Source of the DNA: an uncultured Hungatella sp. | GTDB lineage: Bacteria; Bacillota; Clostridia; Lachnospirales; Lachnospiraceae | NCBI GenBank assembly: GCA_910585645.1 | Contig: CAJUFP010000049.1 | Location: forward strand, 1 to 32,649 | DNA: 32,649 nt | Direction of reading: 5' to 3' | Part shown: in pieces, positions 31,437 through 32,649 of the stretch | Layout: the number at the start of each line of letters is the position of its first letter | Position numbering within the stretch: position 1 is the stretch's first letter | Notes under the pieces: model-generated | What the model was told of the DNA's origin: nothing | Seen by the model: only the letters and a program-made list of their open reading frames with translations | The model's database searches: none | Translations under genes and position numbers: made by a program

Positions 31437-32570
31437 ATGGGAAACATATTGCGTGAGATCCGGCAGCGGGACTTTTCCCTGGATGGCCTTACAGAGGCTT
31501 ATCCGGATTTGAACCTGTTAAAGGGTGTGCAGCAGAATCCCCAGTATCACGCCGAGGGGGATGTGTACCGCCACACCGGGCTGGTGTGTGAGGAGATAAG
31601 AAAGCTTGGGCAGTGGCAGAGGCTTTCGGAAAGGGAACAGGAGCTTTTGTTTCTGGCAGGGGCGTTTCACGACATCGGAAAGCCGGCTTGTACCAGGCTG
31701 GAGGACGGCAAATGGACCTCTCCGAAACACACCATTGTGGGGGAAAAGGTATTTCGGGCCATGGCCTATCGGGGGCAGGAGCGGTTTGGCCTTACCTTTG
31801 AGGAGCGGGAGCAGACGGCCCGGCTGATCCGCTATCACGGGCTTCCTGTCTGGTTCTGGACAAAGCGGCGTCCGGAGTTTGACCTTTTAAAGGCAGCAGA
31901 AAGCGTGCCTTTGGAATTTTTGCATCTTCTGTCATTGGCGGACGCCATGGGGCGGATATCCAGGGAGCCGGAGGATCTGCGCGGTCACATTGAATTATTT
32001 TACGACTATGGAAAGGAGCTGGGCGTCCTTAAGGGGCCGTATCCATTTGCCAATGCCTACACCAGATATCAGTATTTTCACCGGGACTCTCTGTGGCAGG
32101 GCAGTACACTGTATGACGACACGGAGTTTGACGTGTGGCTTATGAGCGGGCTTCCTTTGGCCGGAAAAGACACTTGGATCAGAGACCACGGGGAGGGAAG
32201 GCCGGTGATCTCCCTGGATGATATCAGGGAGGAGTATAACATCGCTCCGGGGGAGAAATCCGCTAAGGTGGCAGCTATCGCCACGAAACGGGCCAGGGAG
32301 CTGCTGCGCCAAAAAGAGCCTTTTATCTGGAACGCCACCAATATCATCCAGGAGACCAGGCAGAAGCTGTGCGGTCTGTTTTCCGCTTATGGGGCCAGGC
32401 CGCGCATCGTGTATCTGGAAGCGCCTTACCGGGAACTGCTTAGAAGAAATGAGAAGCGCAGCCGCCATATTCCGGTTTCGGTGCTGGAGAGGATGATTGA
32501 CAAGCTGGAGATTCCGGCGGGGTGGGAGGGGTATGAGGTCTTAAGGTTACCTGGTCATGTGAGAGAGTAA
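31437..32570 (+). CDS. HD-Pnk: HD-domain phosphoesterase fused to polynucleotide 5'-kinase
   Basis: 377 aa. The N-terminal HD domain has H46, H78-D79 (FHDIGKP), H98, H134 and D169, a full metal-binding set. The C-terminal P-loop kinase has GLPLAGKDT (238-246), the following VISLDDIREEY, and an Arg-rich lid region (YRELLRRNEKRSRH). This order matches HD-Pnk enzymes (characterised in Runella slithyformis), in which the HD part removes 2',3'-cyclic phosphate or 3'-phosphate and the kinase part phosphorylates 5'-OH ends. AGGAGGGG (31423-31430) lies 6 nt before ATG 31437. It follows the RNA ligase by 76 nt and should be co-transcribed. The target RNA is unknown; damaged tRNA is a natural guess. 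Confidence 0.9.
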   Translation: MGNILREIRQRDFSLDGLTEAYPDLNLLKGVQQNPQYHAEGDVYRHTGLVCEEIRKLGQWQRLSEREQELLFLAGAFHDIGKPACTRLEDGKWTSPKHTIVGEKVFRAMAYRGQERFGLTFEEREQTARLIRYHGLPVWFWTKRRPEFDLLKAAESVPLEFLHLLSLADAMGRISREPEDLRGHIELFYDYGKELGVLKGPYPFANAYTRYQYFHRDSLWQGSTLYDDTEFDVWLMSGLPLAGKDTWIRDHGEGRPVISLDDIREEYNIAPGEKSAKVAAIATKRARELLRQKEPFIWNATNIIQETRQKLCGLFSAYGARPRIVYLEAPYRELLRRNEKRSRHIPVSVLERMIDKLEIPAGWEGYEVLRLPGHVRE

Positions 32571-32614
32571 AATTGGTGTATTGTTTAGTGAGCAATGGGG
32601 CGAGGGGAGTCGTG

Positions 32615-32649
32615 ATGCCAGTCAGAGAAGGGAAGGATGGTCCTGTCCG
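32615..32649 (+). CDS. Possible start of a further gene (truncated by the window edge)
   Basis: ATG 32615 (or GTG 32612) is preceded at 5 nt by AGGGGAG (32603-32609) and stays open to the edge, reading MPVREGKDGPV. Only 11 codons are visible, so no product can be named. No terminator separates it from HD-Pnk, so it may belong to the same operon. Confidence 0.35.
   Translation, partial: MPVREGKDGPV

Noticed and set aside
1..32649. CRISPR array, tRNA genes, insertion sequences
   Set aside because: No regularly spaced repeats, cloverleaf sequences or transposase-like reading frames were seen on either strand.

Overview
The window looks like a chromosomal segment of a Gram-positive Firmicute of the class Clostridia, probably Lachnospiraceae-like. 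This is inferred from the T-box-controlled pheST operon, the strong AGGAGG-type ribosome binding sites, a DUF4430/ECF transporter pair and a surface protein with choline-binding-type cell-wall repeats. I cannot name a genus. No tRNA, rRNA, CRISPR array, transposase or integrase was seen.

Layout. (1) 1-3970: phenylalanyl-tRNA synthetase operon pheS-pheT behind a T-box leader and closed by a terminator. (2) 3971-8364: a single gene for a large secreted cell-surface protein, with its own promoter and terminator. (3) 8396-27333: a type VII secretion (T7SS/ESX-like) locus on the + strand. In order it has a 52-aa membrane peptide, a transmembrane Ser/Thr-kinase-like protein with a large outer domain, a membrane protein with a possible FHA-like fold, an EssC-type ATPase (FHA, two membrane segments, three P-loop domains), a LytTR regulator, an unidentified 248-aa protein, an EsaB/YukD-like protein, a 124-aa helical protein, five WXG100-type proteins, a VWA-membrane-FHA protein, a PP2C phosphatase, two candidate substrates/effectors and three DUF4176 proteins. 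(4) 27338-27889: an XRE regulator on the - strand, divergent from (5) 27890-29299, a Wzz-like polysaccharide co-polymerase. (6) 29357-30335: DUF4430 protein plus ECF transporter S component. (7) 30336-32570: an RNA repair pair, an Rnl2-like RNA ligase and an HD-Pnk end-healing enzyme. A possible next gene begins at the right edge.

How it may work together. EssC would power export of the WXG100 proteins and the two larger substrates. The kinase, the PP2C phosphatase and two recognisable FHA domains (in EssC and in the VWA protein) form a complete write/erase/read set for threonine phosphorylation, so secretion is probably gated by phosphorylation. Apparent homologues of EsaA, EssA and EssB of the standard Firmicutes T7SSb were not recognised. 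The kinase, the small membrane proteins and the VWA protein are candidates for those roles (inference).

The strongest unlisted signal is regulatory. Three separate promoters (surface protein, T7SS operon, Wzz-like gene) share the same architecture: -35 TTTACT, a 17-bp spacer filled by a palindrome close to ACTTTCTATATAGAAAGT, and -10 TATAAT/TATACT. Two of them carry a second copy exactly 23 bp upstream. This defines a candidate regulon, and the adjacent XRE protein is the obvious candidate regulator. The T7SS block, especially 25.5-27.3 kb, is visibly more A+T-rich than the flanks, consistent with an acquired or fast-evolving island.
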